Shown: positions 13,251 to 23,450, counted from the stretch's first letter. The stretch: 26,971 bases of DNA from Bacillota bacterium (GCA_030705695.1 JAUZPX010000007.1:1-26971), one strand, 5' to 3'. Program-made: numbers and translations. The notes: a model not told the origin generated them from the letters alone.

Positions 13251-16072
13251 TTATTCAAAAATGTTTTTAAATATTGTCCAGTAAATGAACTGTCGCATTC
13301 GGCAATTTGCTCTGGCGTTCCCTCGGCAATTATATATCCGCCTTTGTCGCCGCCTTCTGGACCCAGGTCGATAACCCAATCTGCTGTATTAATAACATCA
13401 ACATTATGCTCGATAACAACAACAGAATTTCCTGCTTCAACAAGTGCCTGAAGAACTTCAATAAGCTTATGAACATCTGCAATGTGCAGTCCTGTTGTCG
13501 GTTCGTCAAGAATATAAATTGTTTTTCCCGTTGCACGCTTGGAAAGCTCGGTAGCAAGCTTAACCCTTTGCGCTTCGCCGCCCGAAAGAGTTGTGGCTGC
13601 TTGTCCCACTTTAATATAACCCAGCCCGACATCGTAAAGCGTTTGCAGCTTTCTTTGTATTTTCGGAATACTCGAGAAAAACGCAAGGGACTCTTCCACC
13701 GTCATTTCCAAAACGTCATAAATACTTTTACCCTTATACTTAATTTCCAGCGTTTCACGGTTGTACCGCTTTGATTTACACACTTCGCAGGGAACATAGA
13801 TATCAGGTAAAAAGTGCATTCCAATTTTTATAATGCCGTCACCCTGGCATGCTTCGCAACGTCCGCCTTTAACATTAAACGAGAAACGGCTCGAGCTGAA
13901 TCCTCGCAGTTTAGCTTCCTGTGTCGAAGCGAAAAGGTCACGTATATCGGTAAACACGCCTGTATATGTTGCAGGGTTGGAACGAGGTGTTCTTCCGATC
14001 GGCGACTGATTAATATCAATAACTTTATCGAGATGCTCGATGCCTTTCATTTCTTTAAAGGCACCGGGCTTCATTTTTGCGCCGTTAAGTTGAGAAGCAA
14101 GATGCTTGTATAATATTTCATTTATAAGTGATGATTTCCCCGAACCAGAAACGCCTGTTATACAAACAAACTTATTAAGAGGGATTGAAACATTTATATT
14201 TTTAAGATTGTTCTGAGTAGCTCCTAAAATTTTAAGAGTTTTCCCGTTACCTTTTCTGCGTTTTTTGGGTATGGGAACGTGTTTTCTTCCGCTTAAATAT
14301 TGCCCAGTAAAAGAATGTTCGCATGCAATAATCTCGTGAACATCACCGCAGCAAACAACATTGCCGCCGTGAACTCCGGCTCCTGGACCGATATCAATAA
14401 TATGGTCGGCTTCAAACATCGTTTCTTCATCGTGCTCAACAACAATAACGGTATTGCCTAGGTCACGAAGGCGTTTTAATGTGGTAAGCAACTTTGTGTT
14501 ATCACGCTGATGCAGTCCAATACTCGGTTCATCGAGTATGTACAGCACTCCCATCAATGACGAGCCGATTTGCGTTGCCAAGCGAATTCTCTGGCTTTCT
14601 CCGCCCGACAGCGACCCTGATGCTCTCGATAATGTAAGATAATTTAGACCGACATTGTTTAAAAAGCCCAAGCGTTCTGATATTTCTTTTAAAATAGCTT
14701 TTGCTATCATTTGTTCACGCTCGGTAAGCTGTAAATTCTGAACCACTTCTAAAGCGTCAGAAACAGACTTTGCGCAAAATTCACTTATATTTATGCCACC
14801 CACCGTTACAGATAAACTCTCTTTATTAAGACGGCGGCCGCCGCATTGGTCACATGGAATTGCACTCATGAAGCCTTCGATTTCTTCTTTTATCCAGTTG
14901 CTTTGCGTTTCACGAAATCGGCGCTCAAGATTATTAACAACGCCTTCATATGACGAATTATATTCTCCTTTGCCGTGGTCGGTTTCTCGGATTAATTTAA
15001 GTTTTTCTCCGTTGTTACCGTAAAGCAAAATATTTCTTATTTCTTCACTGAGTTCGCCAACAGGTGTGTCAAGAGAAAAATTATATTTTTTTGAAAGCGC
15101 ATCAAAATACATTGCAGCAATTGTATTGCCCTCCATTGCCCAGCCGCTCGCTTTAATTCCGCCTTTACGAATAGAAAGCGACATGTCAGGAATAATGCGT
15201 TCTGGGTCAATCTTCATAAATACACCCAGACCAGTACATTTCTTACAGGCTCCAAATGGATTGTTGAATGAGAACATACGTGGTGTAAGCTCTTCAATGC
15301 TGATACCATGTTCAGGACATGCATAATTTTGCGAAAAGACAATATCCTTGCCGTCAATAACGCTGATTACAAGGATACCGCCCGCAAGCTGAAGAGCTGT
15401 TTCAACAGAATCTGACAAGCGAGAACGAATATCTCCACCGATTACAAGTCTGTCAACCACAACCTCAACCGTATGCTTCTTGTTTTTATCCATGTCAATG
15501 TTTTCGGAAAGATCATAAATAATCCCGTCTACACGAACACGAACAAATCCGCCTTTTCTTGCAGCATCCAGTTCTTTTATATGCTCACCCTTACGTTCAC
15601 GAATCACGGGTGCCAAAACCTGAATTTTGCTTTTTTCGGGCAGATTTAATACTTGCTCCACAATCTGATCGACTGTTTGCTGTTTGATTTCTCTTCCGCA
15701 CACAGGGCAATGCGGAATTCCTATTCGTGCATACATAAGACGAAGATAATCATAAATTTCCGTAACCGTTCCGACTGTGGAACGGGGATTTTTTGAAGTT
15801 GTTTTTTGATCAATAGAGATAGCAGGAGAAAGCCCTTCAATATTATCAACATCCGGCTTTTCCATTTGCCCAAGAAACTGCCTTGCATATGAAGACAGCG
15901 ACTCCATATAACGTCTTTGCCCTTCGGCATATATTGTGTCAAATGCAAGCGATGACTTCCCCGAGCCTGAGAGCCCTGTGATAACCACAAGTTTATCCCT
16001 TGGAATAGTTACATCAATATTTTTTAAATTATGTTCTCTTGCACCCTTAACGATTATTTTATCAATAGACAT
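13223..16072 (-). CDS. uvrA: UvrABC excinuclease subunit A
   Basis: The DNA-damage recognition ATPase of nucleotide excision repair, which loads UvrB at lesions. At 949 residues it is the standard length. Walker A of ABC domain I is GLSGSGKS (33-40), with signature LSGGESQRIRLA. Domain II has GVSGSGKS and LSGGEAQRVKLA. Zinc-binding cysteine pairs are visible (CPVC, CKKC, and CEAC with CEVC in the lesion-sensing finger). Both DEP(S/T)xGLH Walker B regions are present. ATG at 16072 follows AGGTGA. No uvrB or uvrC neighbour and no LexA box was seen upstream. The 3' end overlaps the convergent HAD gene. Confidence 0.97.
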   Translation of the reverse strand: MSIDKIIVKGAREHNLKNIDVTIPRDKLVVITGLSGSGKSSLAFDTIYAEGQRRYMESLSSYARQFLGQMEKPDVDNIEGLSPAISIDQKTTSKNPRSTVGTVTEIYDYLRLMYARIGIPHCPVCGREIKQQTVDQIVEQVLNLPEKSKIQVLAPVIRERKGEHIKELDAARKGGFVRVRVDGIIYDLSENIDMDKNKKHTVEVVVDRLVIGGDIRSRLSDSVETALQLAGGILVISVIDGKDIVFSQNYACPEHGISIEELTPRMFSFNNPFGACKKCTGLGVFMKIDPERIIPDMSLSIRKGGIKASGWAMEGNTIAAMYFDALSKKYNFSLDTPVGELSEEIRNILLYGNNGEKLKLIRETDHGKGEYNSSYEGVVNNLERRFRETQSNWIKEEIEGFMSAIPCDQCGGRRLNKESLSVTVGGINISEFCAKSVSDALEVVQNLQLTEREQMIAKAILKEISERLGFLNNVGLNYLTLSRASGSLSGGESQRIRLATQIGSSLMGVLYILDEPSIGLHQRDNTKLLTTLKRLRDLGNTVIVVEHDEETMFEADHIIDIGPGAGVHGGNVVCCGDVHEIIACEHSFTGQYLSGRKHVPIPKKRRKGNGKTLKILGATQNNLKNINVSIPLNKFVCITGVSGSGKSSLINEILYKHLASQLNGAKMKPGAFKEMKGIEHLDKVIDINQSPIGRTPRSNPATYTGVFTDIRDLFASTQEAKLRGFSSSRFSFNVKGGRCEACQGDGIIKIGMHFLPDIYVPCEVCKSKRYNRETLEIKYKGKSIYDVLEMTVEESLAFFSSIPKIQRKLQTLYDVGLGYIKVGQAATTLSGGEAQRVKLATELSKRATGKTIYILDEPTTGLHIADVHKLIEVLQALVEAGNSVVVIEHNVDVINTADWVIDLGPEGGDKGGYIIAEGTPEQIAECDSSFTGQYLKTFLNNQSNFHSEI

Positions 16073-16090
16073 ATTTTCACCTAAATTTTA

Positions 16091-16113
16091 GGCGGACAAT
16101 AATATTGTCCGCC
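16091..16113 (-). terminator. Hairpin between ftsH and uvrA
   Basis: A 10-bp perfect stem GGCGGACAAT / ATTGTCCGCC with an AAT loop fills the 47-bp gap after ftsH. The U-tract is modest on both sides (TAAAATTT leftward, TTGATTTTATT rightward), so termination may be partial and some ftsH transcripts may read into uvrA. Confidence 0.55.
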
Positions 16114-16119
16114 TTGATT

Positions 16120-18066
16120 TTATTCAATTGTATTATCAGATTCAATTCCGTTTGGTTCATCGTCTGTATCGTCAATTCCTGAAGGCTCAACATATGTGCC
16201 GTTCATAACCAACTCGAAATCTTCACCGTTCATCTTTTCATGTTTTAACAGGTAAGCTGCAACTTCATGAAGCTTGCCTATATGCATATTCAAAATCGAT
16301 TCTGTTTTTGTGTAGCACTGTGAAATGATATCGTGGACTTCATCATCAATTTGTGCAGCAATTTTCTCTGAATAATCCTTCACATGCCCCATATCACGGC
16401 CGATAAATACTTCTCCGCCGCTTGAACCGTAAGCAATCGGTCCGAGTTTTTCGCTCATACCGTATTTTGTTACCATACTGCGAGCTGTTGCGGTAGCTTT
16501 TTGAATATCGTTTGACGCACCTGTAGAGATGTCATCAAGAATCATAGCTTCTGCAACACGTCCGCCCAAACTTACAACAATATCTTCAAGCATTGTATTT
16601 TTTGAATTATAAGATTTATCTTCTGTTGGTAACGGCATTGTGTATCCGCCTGCCATGCCTCTTGGAATTATCGAAATCTCATGCACAGGGTCTTGTGTTT
16701 CACAAGCATAAAAAGCAATTGCATGTCCTGCTTCATGATATGCTGTCAGCTTTTTGTCTTTTTCAGAAATCACCTTAGATTTCTTCTCAGCTCCAACAAC
16801 GACCTTAATCGTTGCTTCTTCGATTTCAGACATTGTAATAGCTTTATTACCTCTTCTGGCGGCTAGAAGTGCTGCTTCGTTCAATAAATTTTCAAGGTCC
16901 GCACCTGTAAAGCCTGCTGTAGTTTTAGCAATGGTTTTCAAGCGAACATCCGGAGCCAAAGGCTTTTGTCTTGCATGAACACGGAGGATTTCCTCACGGC
17001 CTTTAATGTCTGGGTATCCAACGATAACTTGTCTGTCAAAACGACCCGGGCGCATAAGAGCTGGGTCAAGAATATCTGGGCGGTTTGTAGCAGCAATCAT
17101 AATTACGCTTTCGTTTACACCGAATCCGTCCATTTCAACAAGCAACTGGTTAAGTGTCTGCTCACGCTCGTCATGTCCGCCACCGAGACCGGTACCTCTT
17201 TGACGACCGACTGCATCAATTTCATCAATAAATATTATACAAGGTGAGTTTTTCTTAGCCTGATCGAAAAGATCACGAACTCTGGAAGCACCGACACCTA
17301 CGAACATCTCTACGAAATCAGAACCTGAAATAGAGAAGAACGGTACACCCGCTTCGCCTGCTACAGCACGTGCAAGCAAGGTTTTACCTGTTCCTGGAGG
17401 TCCCACAAGTAATACGCCTTTTGGAATTCTAGCACCTAGAGCGTTGTATTTTTGCGGTTCTTTTAAGAAGCCGACTATTTCTTCAAGTTCTTCCTTTTCT
17501 TCGTCTGCACCTGCAACATCGGCAAAGGTTGTTTTGCGTTTATCATCGTTTACATTCTTAATCTTTGTCTTGCCAAAACCGATTTGCTTACCTGCATCGT
17601 TCATGCCAGAAGACATTTTCCTCATGAAAACAAACCAGATTGCAATGAATACACCAATTAACAGAATATCAGGTAATAAGCTTTCTATCCAACCGTTTTG
17701 TGATGCCTGTTTATAATCATACTTCATGTGAGGCAGTTTACTCTTGGCACTTTTAACACTTTTATTATGCTGATCAACTTTCGCATTGTACTGCGTTATA
17801 TAAGGATCCACCTGAGACTTGAACGTATTAACGTTCATCAGCTCGTATTTAATTTTTTTCCCGTCTGTCAAAGTTAGGTCAAGCTCGCCTGAGCCACCGT
17901 CTGCTGTAAACTCCTTAACCTGCATGTTCTGGAAATATCCGACAATATCAGAATAAGTGTGAGTATCTTTATTTTGCGAATTTACTATAAGAACAATTAT
18001 GATTCCCAAAACAATCGGGATTCCCAAAATCAACAGCAAATTCTTTGCGACTTTTTTATTATCCAA
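16120..18066 (-). CDS. ftsH: ATP-dependent zinc metalloprotease FtsH
   Basis: A membrane-anchored AAA+ protease that degrades unstable and misassembled membrane and cytosolic proteins. In 648 residues: a first transmembrane helix (about 8-29), an extracytoplasmic domain of about 100 residues, a second helix (about 131-147), an AAA domain with GPPGTGKT (222-229), FIDEIDAVGRQRG and the SRH region RPGRFDRQ, then the protease domain with zinc motif HEAGH (444-448). The start is TTG at 18066, 7 bases after GGAGTG; an upstream in-frame TTG at 18108 is less likely. It follows tilS, the common tilS-ftsH order of Firmicutes; hpt is absent between them. The acidic C-terminus is normal. Confidence 0.95.
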   Translation of the reverse strand: MDNKKVAKNLLLILGIPIVLGIIIVLIVNSQNKDTHTYSDIVGYFQNMQVKEFTADGGSGELDLTLTDGKKIKYELMNVNTFKSQVDPYITQYNAKVDQHNKSVKSAKSKLPHMKYDYKQASQNGWIESLLPDILLIGVFIAIWFVFMRKMSSGMNDAGKQIGFGKTKIKNVNDDKRKTTFADVAGADEEKEELEEIVGFLKEPQKYNALGARIPKGVLLVGPPGTGKTLLARAVAGEAGVPFFSISGSDFVEMFVGVGASRVRDLFDQAKKNSPCIIFIDEIDAVGRQRGTGLGGGHDEREQTLNQLLVEMDGFGVNESVIMIAATNRPDILDPALMRPGRFDRQVIVGYPDIKGREEILRVHARQKPLAPDVRLKTIAKTTAGFTGADLENLLNEAALLAARRGNKAITMSEIEEATIKVVVGAEKKSKVISEKDKKLTAYHEAGHAIAFYACETQDPVHEISIIPRGMAGGYTMPLPTEDKSYNSKNTMLEDIVVSLGGRVAEAMILDDISTGASNDIQKATATARSMVTKYGMSEKLGPIAYGSSGGEVFIGRDMGHVKDYSEKIAAQIDDEVHDIISQCYTKTESILNMHIGKLHEVAAYLLKHEKMNGEDFELVMNGTYVEPSGIDDTDDEPNGIESDNTIE

Positions 18067-18173
18067 ATTAAATTCACTCCCAAAAGTAGTATGCTCATGC
18101 AAATGCAAATTTTACATGTAATTTGAGACTTAAATATACATATATGAGGCATTCCTGTATTTTTTCTATTTAA

Positions 18174-19481
18174 TTATTCTTCATTTATATCGATTAGCAG
18201 AATTTTCTCGGTTTTTTCAGAAATACATCCGACTTTTGAGGCTCCCACACCTTCAAGCCATAATACCTCGCTGCCATTTGCAATAAGCAACAGTTTGTCT
18301 CTATTCTCCTCGGGAATTTTCATTTCATTCATAATTTTACGAACAGGTTTCGTCACATTTCGATTCTCAAATGTAAAAAAATCCCCTGATTTTCTGGTTC
18401 GGATGCAAGAATTAGAGTTTATTATACCATAATCAACAGCATCAATTAATAATTTTTTGTTAACAAAATTTCTAGTATGCAATAAATAGCTTTTTCCTGC
18501 AAATATTAAGCTTTTAACTTCAAAAACAGGCATAGAAAACTCTGTTTTTTCTGTTTCTTTTACAATTCTGAACACACCTTGCTTTGCAGTAGCAGTAAAT
18601 CCATTCGGCAAATTTACAGCACCTGAACCTTCACAAATACATTTTGTAACTAAATCAATATGTTTTTGTTCCAAACTCCCGATTCCTGACTGCTTTGCAA
18701 GTAACAGAATCGCCTTTGCAAGAAGCGGCGTTTCCGCCTTTTTTAGTTCTTTGCAACAAAAGCCGCCATTTTTATTTTTTGCATTTTCTAGAACATTTAT
18801 TGCATGTTTTGTTAAAAAATCATCTGTTTCTGTAACAATTTGCGTAAACCGAGTAATTGTCTCTTCAAAATTCGGGTTAATTTCCTTTAATACTGGAACT
18901 ACATTCAATCTAATTTGATTTCGTGTGTATTCCTCGGAAAAATTTGTTTTATCAACTACATATTTAATTTGATTATCTAAACAATATGCTTCAACTTCCT
19001 CACGCGTCCAGTGAAGAATCGGGCGCACAATATTGTTTCGAACAGGTGGAATACCGCATAATCCTTTTATGCCAGAACCTCGTGTAAGGTTAAAAAGTAC
19101 AGTTTCGGCATTATCGCTTGCCGTATGAGCTGTTGCGATTTTTCCTCCAATTTCTTTTGAAATCTTAGCAAAAAAGTCATAGCGGATTTTTCGCCCTGCT
19201 TCTTCCAAGCTGCACTTATTATCAATTGAATATTTTTTAACATCTGCATGATTTACTATAACTTTCAAATCATGCTCTTCACAATATTTAACGACGAATG
19301 CTTCATCGCTGTATGCTTCTTCGCCACGCAATCCATGGTTTATATGAACTGCAATCAGACTCAAATTCATTTTTTCACGCACAGATGACAGCAAATGCAA
19401 AAGGCACATACTATCAGCTCCGCCGGAAACACCAACAACAATTTTATCGCCTTGATTCACATGAAGAGTCCCCTTATCCAC
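18174..19481 (-). CDS. tilS: tRNA(Ile)-lysidine synthase TilS
   Basis: Converts C34 of the CAU-anticodon tRNA-Ile to lysidine, using ATP and lysine, so that it reads AUA. The 435-residue protein has the N-type ATP pyrophosphatase P-loop SGGADS (19-24), then HINHGLRGEEA, TAHTASDNAET and the LTRGSGIKGLCGIP segment. The C-terminal domain typical of full-length TilS is present. The GTG start at 19481 overlaps the last 8 bases of dnaB, with AGGAGG inside that gene, which implies coupled translation. It is an essential function in bacteria that use this pathway. Confidence 0.93.
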   Translation of the reverse strand: MDKGTLHVNQGDKIVVGVSGGADSMCLLHLLSSVREKMNLSLIAVHINHGLRGEEAYSDEAFVVKYCEEHDLKVIVNHADVKKYSIDNKCSLEEAGRKIRYDFFAKISKEIGGKIATAHTASDNAETVLFNLTRGSGIKGLCGIPPVRNNIVRPILHWTREEVEAYCLDNQIKYVVDKTNFSEEYTRNQIRLNVVPVLKEINPNFEETITRFTQIVTETDDFLTKHAINVLENAKNKNGGFCCKELKKAETPLLAKAILLLAKQSGIGSLEQKHIDLVTKCICEGSGAVNLPNGFTATAKQGVFRIVKETEKTEFSMPVFEVKSLIFAGKSYLLHTRNFVNKKLLIDAVDYGIINSNSCIRTRKSGDFFTFENRNVTKPVRKIMNEMKIPEENRDKLLLIANGSEVLWLEGVGASKVGCISEKTEKILLIDINEE

Positions 19482-20832
19482 GGAGAACCTCCTGTGCCGT
19501 AAAACGCATAAATTCGCCTTGCCAGTGAAGTTTTACAGTTCCTGCTTCGCCATGACGGTTCTTTGCAACGATACATTCGCCGCTGTTTTTGTCAGATGTT
19601 TCTTCTGCTTCTTCCTTAGTGTAATAATCATCACGGTAAAGGAACAAAACAATATCGGCATCCTGCTCGATAGAACCTGAATCACGTAAATCGGAAAGCT
19701 GAGGACGATGCTCGGCTCTTTGCTCGCTGGCACGAGAAAGCTGTGACAACGTAATAAGCGGTACGTTAAGCTCTTTTGCCATTATTTTAAGATTTCTTGT
19801 GATTTCTGAGATTTCCTGTACACGGTTATCAATTCGGCGACCGCTTGACATTAACTGCAGATAATCGATAACAACCAAATCTACATTTTTAAGCCGTCTT
19901 AATTTTGCTTTCATCTCAGGTACTGTAATACCTGGAGTATCGTCAAAATATAATTCTGTTTTACTTAGAACATCGCCTGCTTCAATCAGGCGTGTCCACT
20001 CTTCGGGCGTAAGCTTGCCTACACGCAGCTTCGTACCGCCGATAAGAGCTTCTGTAGAAAGCAATCGAGATGCCAACTGTTCTTTTGTCATTTCAAGAGA
20101 GAAGAAAGCTACTCGTTTTTTGCCTGTTACCGCAACACTTCTTGCAATATTTAAAGCAAAACTCGTTTTACCCATACCTGGACGTGCCGCAAGTAAAATT
20201 AAATCGGAACGGTTAAGCCCTGTTATGTAATTGTCAAGACTGCGAATACCCGTAGAAACCGGCTTCATTAAGTCGTTTTCGGGTGAATTTAAAGCATCGA
20301 GCCTATCAAAAGATTGAATAATAACTTCATCAATTCTTTGAAGCCCCTGCATGTTTTTTCCACGGCGAATGTCAAAAATTCTTTGTTCGGCAGAATCAAG
20401 AAGTATAGATGCATCTTCTTCACCGCTGCCTGCATCCTCAATGATATCACGTGCCGCCGTAATAAGCTCACGAATATCGTATTTATCACGAATAATTCTC
20501 GCATATACTTCTGCGTTTGAAACTGACGGAACTGCTTCTGCAAGCTGCAACAGATATGTTTTCCCCGATGTCTCGTCAAATGTCTTGTCCTGTTTCAGCT
20601 TTTCAAGCAAAGTTACAAAGTCAACAGGGCGCCCAAGCGTAAACATCTCGAGCAGTGCACCGTAAATCAGCCTATGATTTGCAATATGAAAATAATCCGA
20701 TTTAGGCAGGATTTCAGCAATCCTGTCAAGGCAAGAAGAGTCAATAAGCACAGCACCAAGCACTGACTGCTCCGCTTCGGGACTATATGGCAGCTTTAAG
20801 CCGTCATAACCTGTAAAATTATTATCTGCCAT
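19474..20832 (-). CDS. dnaB: Replicative DNA helicase DnaB
   Basis: The hexameric 5'-3' helicase at the replication fork. The 452-residue product has the N-terminal DnaB domain (PYSPEAEQSVLGAVLID), a linker, and a RecA-like domain with Walker A ARPGMGKT (about 216-223), SLEMTKEQLASRLL, the Walker B region VDLVVIDYLQLM and the SQLSRASEQR motif. ATG at 20832 is used because GGGGTGA lies at proper spacing; the GTG at 20841 lacks a site. No intein is seen. It follows rplI, a common order in Firmicutes. Confidence 0.95.
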   Translation of the reverse strand: MADNNFTGYDGLKLPYSPEAEQSVLGAVLIDSSCLDRIAEILPKSDYFHIANHRLIYGALLEMFTLGRPVDFVTLLEKLKQDKTFDETSGKTYLLQLAEAVPSVSNAEVYARIIRDKYDIRELITAARDIIEDAGSGEEDASILLDSAEQRIFDIRRGKNMQGLQRIDEVIIQSFDRLDALNSPENDLMKPVSTGIRSLDNYITGLNRSDLILLAARPGMGKTSFALNIARSVAVTGKKRVAFFSLEMTKEQLASRLLSTEALIGGTKLRVGKLTPEEWTRLIEAGDVLSKTELYFDDTPGITVPEMKAKLRRLKNVDLVVIDYLQLMSSGRRIDNRVQEISEITRNLKIMAKELNVPLITLSQLSRASEQRAEHRPQLSDLRDSGSIEQDADIVLFLYRDDYYTKEEAEETSDKNSGECIVAKNRHGEAGTVKLHWQGEFMRFTAQEVLRG

Positions 20833-20903
20833 AAAAGTCACCCCACTTAAAAATCATCTTCCGTTAATATCTTCCAGTGGACCACATTAAGTAATAGAAA
20901 TAT

Positions 20904-21347
20904 TTATTCCGATACAACAACATTAACTGCTGCGGAAATACCTGCATAAAGTTTTATCTCACAATTATATGTACCAAAGGCTTTAATATCGCCTTCAAGT
21001 ACAATTTTGCGCTTATCGACAGAAATTTTAAATTGCTTTGAAATTTCCTCGCCGATTTCCTTAGCCGTTACTGAGCCGAAAAGCTTTCCGTTTTGACCTG
21101 CTTTTGCATGGATTTGAACCGACTTACCATCCAAACTTTTTTTAGCTGCATTGGCTTCGGCTTTTTCTGTTTCAAGCTTAAAATTCTTTGCGTCCTGAGC
21201 ATTCTTTAGCTCATTCATCGCTTGAGCATTTGCTTCTTTTGCAAGCTTTCTCGGAAACAAAAAGTTCCTGGCGTATCCGTCGGATACTGTAATAAGCTCG
21301 CCTTTTTTTCCGCTGCCTTTTACATCCTGCAATAAAACAACTTTCAT
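20904..21347 (-). CDS. rplI: 50S ribosomal protein L9
   Basis: A 147-residue ribosomal protein that binds 23S rRNA near the base of the L1 stalk. It has the canonical N-terminal MKVVLLQDVKGSGKKGEL and GYARNFLFPRKLA, a long connecting helix rich in Ala, Glu and Lys, and a C-terminal domain with GKLFGSVTAKEI. AGGAGG precedes ATG at 21347. It starts 13 bases after the RNase J gene and so belongs to the same transcript. Confidence 0.97.
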   Translation of the reverse strand: MKVVLLQDVKGSGKKGELITVSDGYARNFLFPRKLAKEANAQAMNELKNAQDAKNFKLETEKAEANAAKKSLDGKSVQIHAKAGQNGKLFGSVTAKEIGEEISKQFKISVDKRKIVLEGDIKAFGTYNCEIKLYAGISAAVNVVVSE

Positions 21348-21360
21348 TGCGATACCTCCT

Positions 21361-23175
21361 TTACACTTCCATTAAAATAGGTAAAATCATTGGATTACGA
21401 CGTGTTCTGTCATAGATGAGCTTTGAAACCTCATCTTTTATGCGGTTTTTAATTACTCCCCATTCGGTAATATTGTCTTCATAACAGTCTTCAAGCGCAT
21501 TTAAAGCACATTTCTTGATTTCATCAAGGAGTAATTCAGACTCACGAACATATACAAAGCCACGAGAAACAATATCGGGCCCTTTTATTACATGACCGTC
21601 GTATTCATCAATTCCCGCAACAACGATTATCAAGCCGTCCTGCCCAAGGTGTTTTCTATCGCGCAAAACAATACTTCCGACATCGCCGACACCAAGTCCG
21701 TCTACAAATATTTTTCCAGCCTGCACTTTTGCAAGTTCTTTCATATAGTCTTCGTTTATCTCAATAACGCTTCCGACATCACCTATAAACACATTCGACG
21801 ATTCCATACCCATTGCTTTTGCAAGGGCGGCATGCTTTGCCAAATGTTTTTGTTCACCGTGTACAGGAATAAAATACTTCGGCTTAATAAGACCTTGTAT
21901 CAGCTTTAATTCTTCCTGACATGCATGTCCCGATACATGCACTTCATACATAGACTCGTAAACGACTTCACAACCAAGCTTTAAAAGCTCATCGACAACA
22001 GCACCCACTGTTTTTTCATTACCTGGAATAGGGTTTGCCGAAATAATAATAAAGTCGCCGACTCCGACCTCAACCTTGCGGTGGTCTGAATAAGCCATAC
22101 GTGACAATGCCGACATAGGCTCGCCTTGGCTTCCTGTTGTAATAAGCACAACTTTCTCAGAAGAATATTTGTTCAGCAAGTTTATATCAATAACAACATT
22201 GTTGGGAATATCAAGATATCCAAGTTCAACTGCAACTGTAATATAGTTTATCATGCTGCGTCCAGAAAAGGCTACCTTGCGGTCGAATTTATGGGCACAG
22301 TTGATTATCTGCTGAATTCGGTTAATATTAGACGCAAAAGTTGCAATGATTATTCGGCTTTTTTCAGCACGTTTAAACAGAACTTCGAAAGATTCATTAA
22401 CCTTTTGCTCCGTCATTGTATATCCTGCACGGTCGGCATTTGTTGAATCTGCAAAAAGCGCTAAAACCCCTTCATTTCCGAGGCTTGCAAAACGAGCAAG
22501 ATCTATCATTCCGCCTGCTGTCGGTGTGCAGTCAATTTTAAAGTCACCTGTATGCACCAACGTACCAGCAGGAGAAGAAATTGCAACCGCAACGGCATCA
22601 GGGATTGAATGATTTACATGGATAAATTCAACGCTCATACAGCCGAGCTTGATTACATCGCCAGGTTTTACTTCGTTCATTTTTGTTTTATAAAGCAGAT
22701 TGTGCTCTTTTAAACGATTGCCGACAAGACCTAATGTTAAGGCTGTTCCGTAAATCGGAAAATTTTGATCTTTAAGTAAATACGGAAGCGAACCAATGTG
22801 ATCTTCATGGCCATGGGTAAGCACTATGCCCTTGATTCTATCTGCATTTTTCTCAATATACGTAAAATCGGGAATAACAAGATCTACGCCAAGCATATCT
22901 CCGTCGGGGAAAGCCATCCCGCAATCTAGAATAAAAATATCGTTATTGCATTCAAATAAAGTAATGTTTTTGCCGATTTCGTTGAGCCCGCCGAGAAACA
23001 TAACTTTTATTGACGGTTTAGCGATCTTTTTCTTATCGATTTTAACATTGTTTTTCCTTTTGCCATTGTTTTTTTTATGAAATTCCGGTTTATTTGGGGT
23101 ATGGGTTTTCTGAGGAGCGGCTTTTTGATTTTTACCGTCCCCCTTGTTTTTTTTGCTGTTTTCGTCTGAAACCAC
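21361..23175 (-). CDS. rnj: Ribonuclease J
   Basis: A metallo-beta-lactamase/beta-CASP ribonuclease with 5'-3' exo- and endonuclease activity in mRNA decay and rRNA maturation. The 604-residue product has a basic, low-complexity extension (1-54, rich in Lys, Asn and Pro). After it come the lactamase core with THGHEDHIG (120-128), the beta-CASP domain and the C-terminal dimerisation region. The extension is unusual against the roughly 555-residue Bacillus enzymes and may contact RNA. GTG at 23175 lies 9 bases after GGAGG. It leads the rnj-rplI-dnaB-tilS operon. RNase J1 versus J2 cannot be settled. Confidence 0.93.
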   Translation of the reverse strand: MVSDENSKKNKGDGKNQKAAPQKTHTPNKPEFHKKNNGKRKNNVKIDKKKIAKPSIKVMFLGGLNEIGKNITLFECNNDIFILDCGMAFPDGDMLGVDLVIPDFTYIEKNADRIKGIVLTHGHEDHIGSLPYLLKDQNFPIYGTALTLGLVGNRLKEHNLLYKTKMNEVKPGDVIKLGCMSVEFIHVNHSIPDAVAVAISSPAGTLVHTGDFKIDCTPTAGGMIDLARFASLGNEGVLALFADSTNADRAGYTMTEQKVNESFEVLFKRAEKSRIIIATFASNINRIQQIINCAHKFDRKVAFSGRSMINYITVAVELGYLDIPNNVVIDINLLNKYSSEKVVLITTGSQGEPMSALSRMAYSDHRKVEVGVGDFIIISANPIPGNEKTVGAVVDELLKLGCEVVYESMYEVHVSGHACQEELKLIQGLIKPKYFIPVHGEQKHLAKHAALAKAMGMESSNVFIGDVGSVIEINEDYMKELAKVQAGKIFVDGLGVGDVGSIVLRDRKHLGQDGLIIVVAGIDEYDGHVIKGPDIVSRGFVYVRESELLLDEIKKCALNALEDCYEDNITEWGVIKNRIKDEVSKLIYDRTRRNPMILPILMEV

Positions 23176-23421
23176 GAATGCAGACCTCCAATTAATTTGT
23201 ATGAATTATTACTTTTAAATCAGCAAACAAAGTTTTAACAATGCAAAAAGCACAAACTGGCAGTGCAGTTCATCTTTTTTACAGTTGTAACGCTTTTATT
23301 CACTTTTCCTGACCAAGACCGCAAACGGTGCAGTATGTATAAGGTCAATCATATTTTAGCTGCCAAATAGGCAGAAATATTCTTAATAAAAACGGTTTCA
23401 AAAGTAAAACACATTTATAAT
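23176..23421 (-). other. Long 5' leader of the RNase J operon
   Basis: About 240 transcribed bases separate the promoter from the GTG start. In mRNA sense I see hairpins CTGCC-TATTT-GGCAG, ACCG-TTTG-CGGT and AACTG-CACTGC-CAGTT. There is no recognised riboswitch, T-box or convincing leader ORF. The rest of the gap to rnhA (23451-23642) holds only AT-rich DNA and the rnhA promoter. Confidence 0.5.
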
Positions 23422-23450
23422 ATTGTACCTTGATTGATAATGACTGTCAA
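23422..23450 (-). promoter_or_regulatory. Promoter of the rnj-rplI-dnaB-tilS operon
   Basis: Leftward TTGACA (23445-23450), a 17-bp spacer and TACAAT (23422-23427), one base from full consensus. Transcription should start near 23415. Confidence 0.75.

Noticed and set aside
13307..15326. Several open frames antisense to uvrA
   Set aside because: They are shadows of a highly conserved gene, without start signals or recognisable content.
23176..23421. Leader peptide in the RNase J leader (for example a 12-codon Cys-rich frame or an 18-codon frame)
   Set aside because: Neither has a ribosome site, and frames this short arise often by chance.
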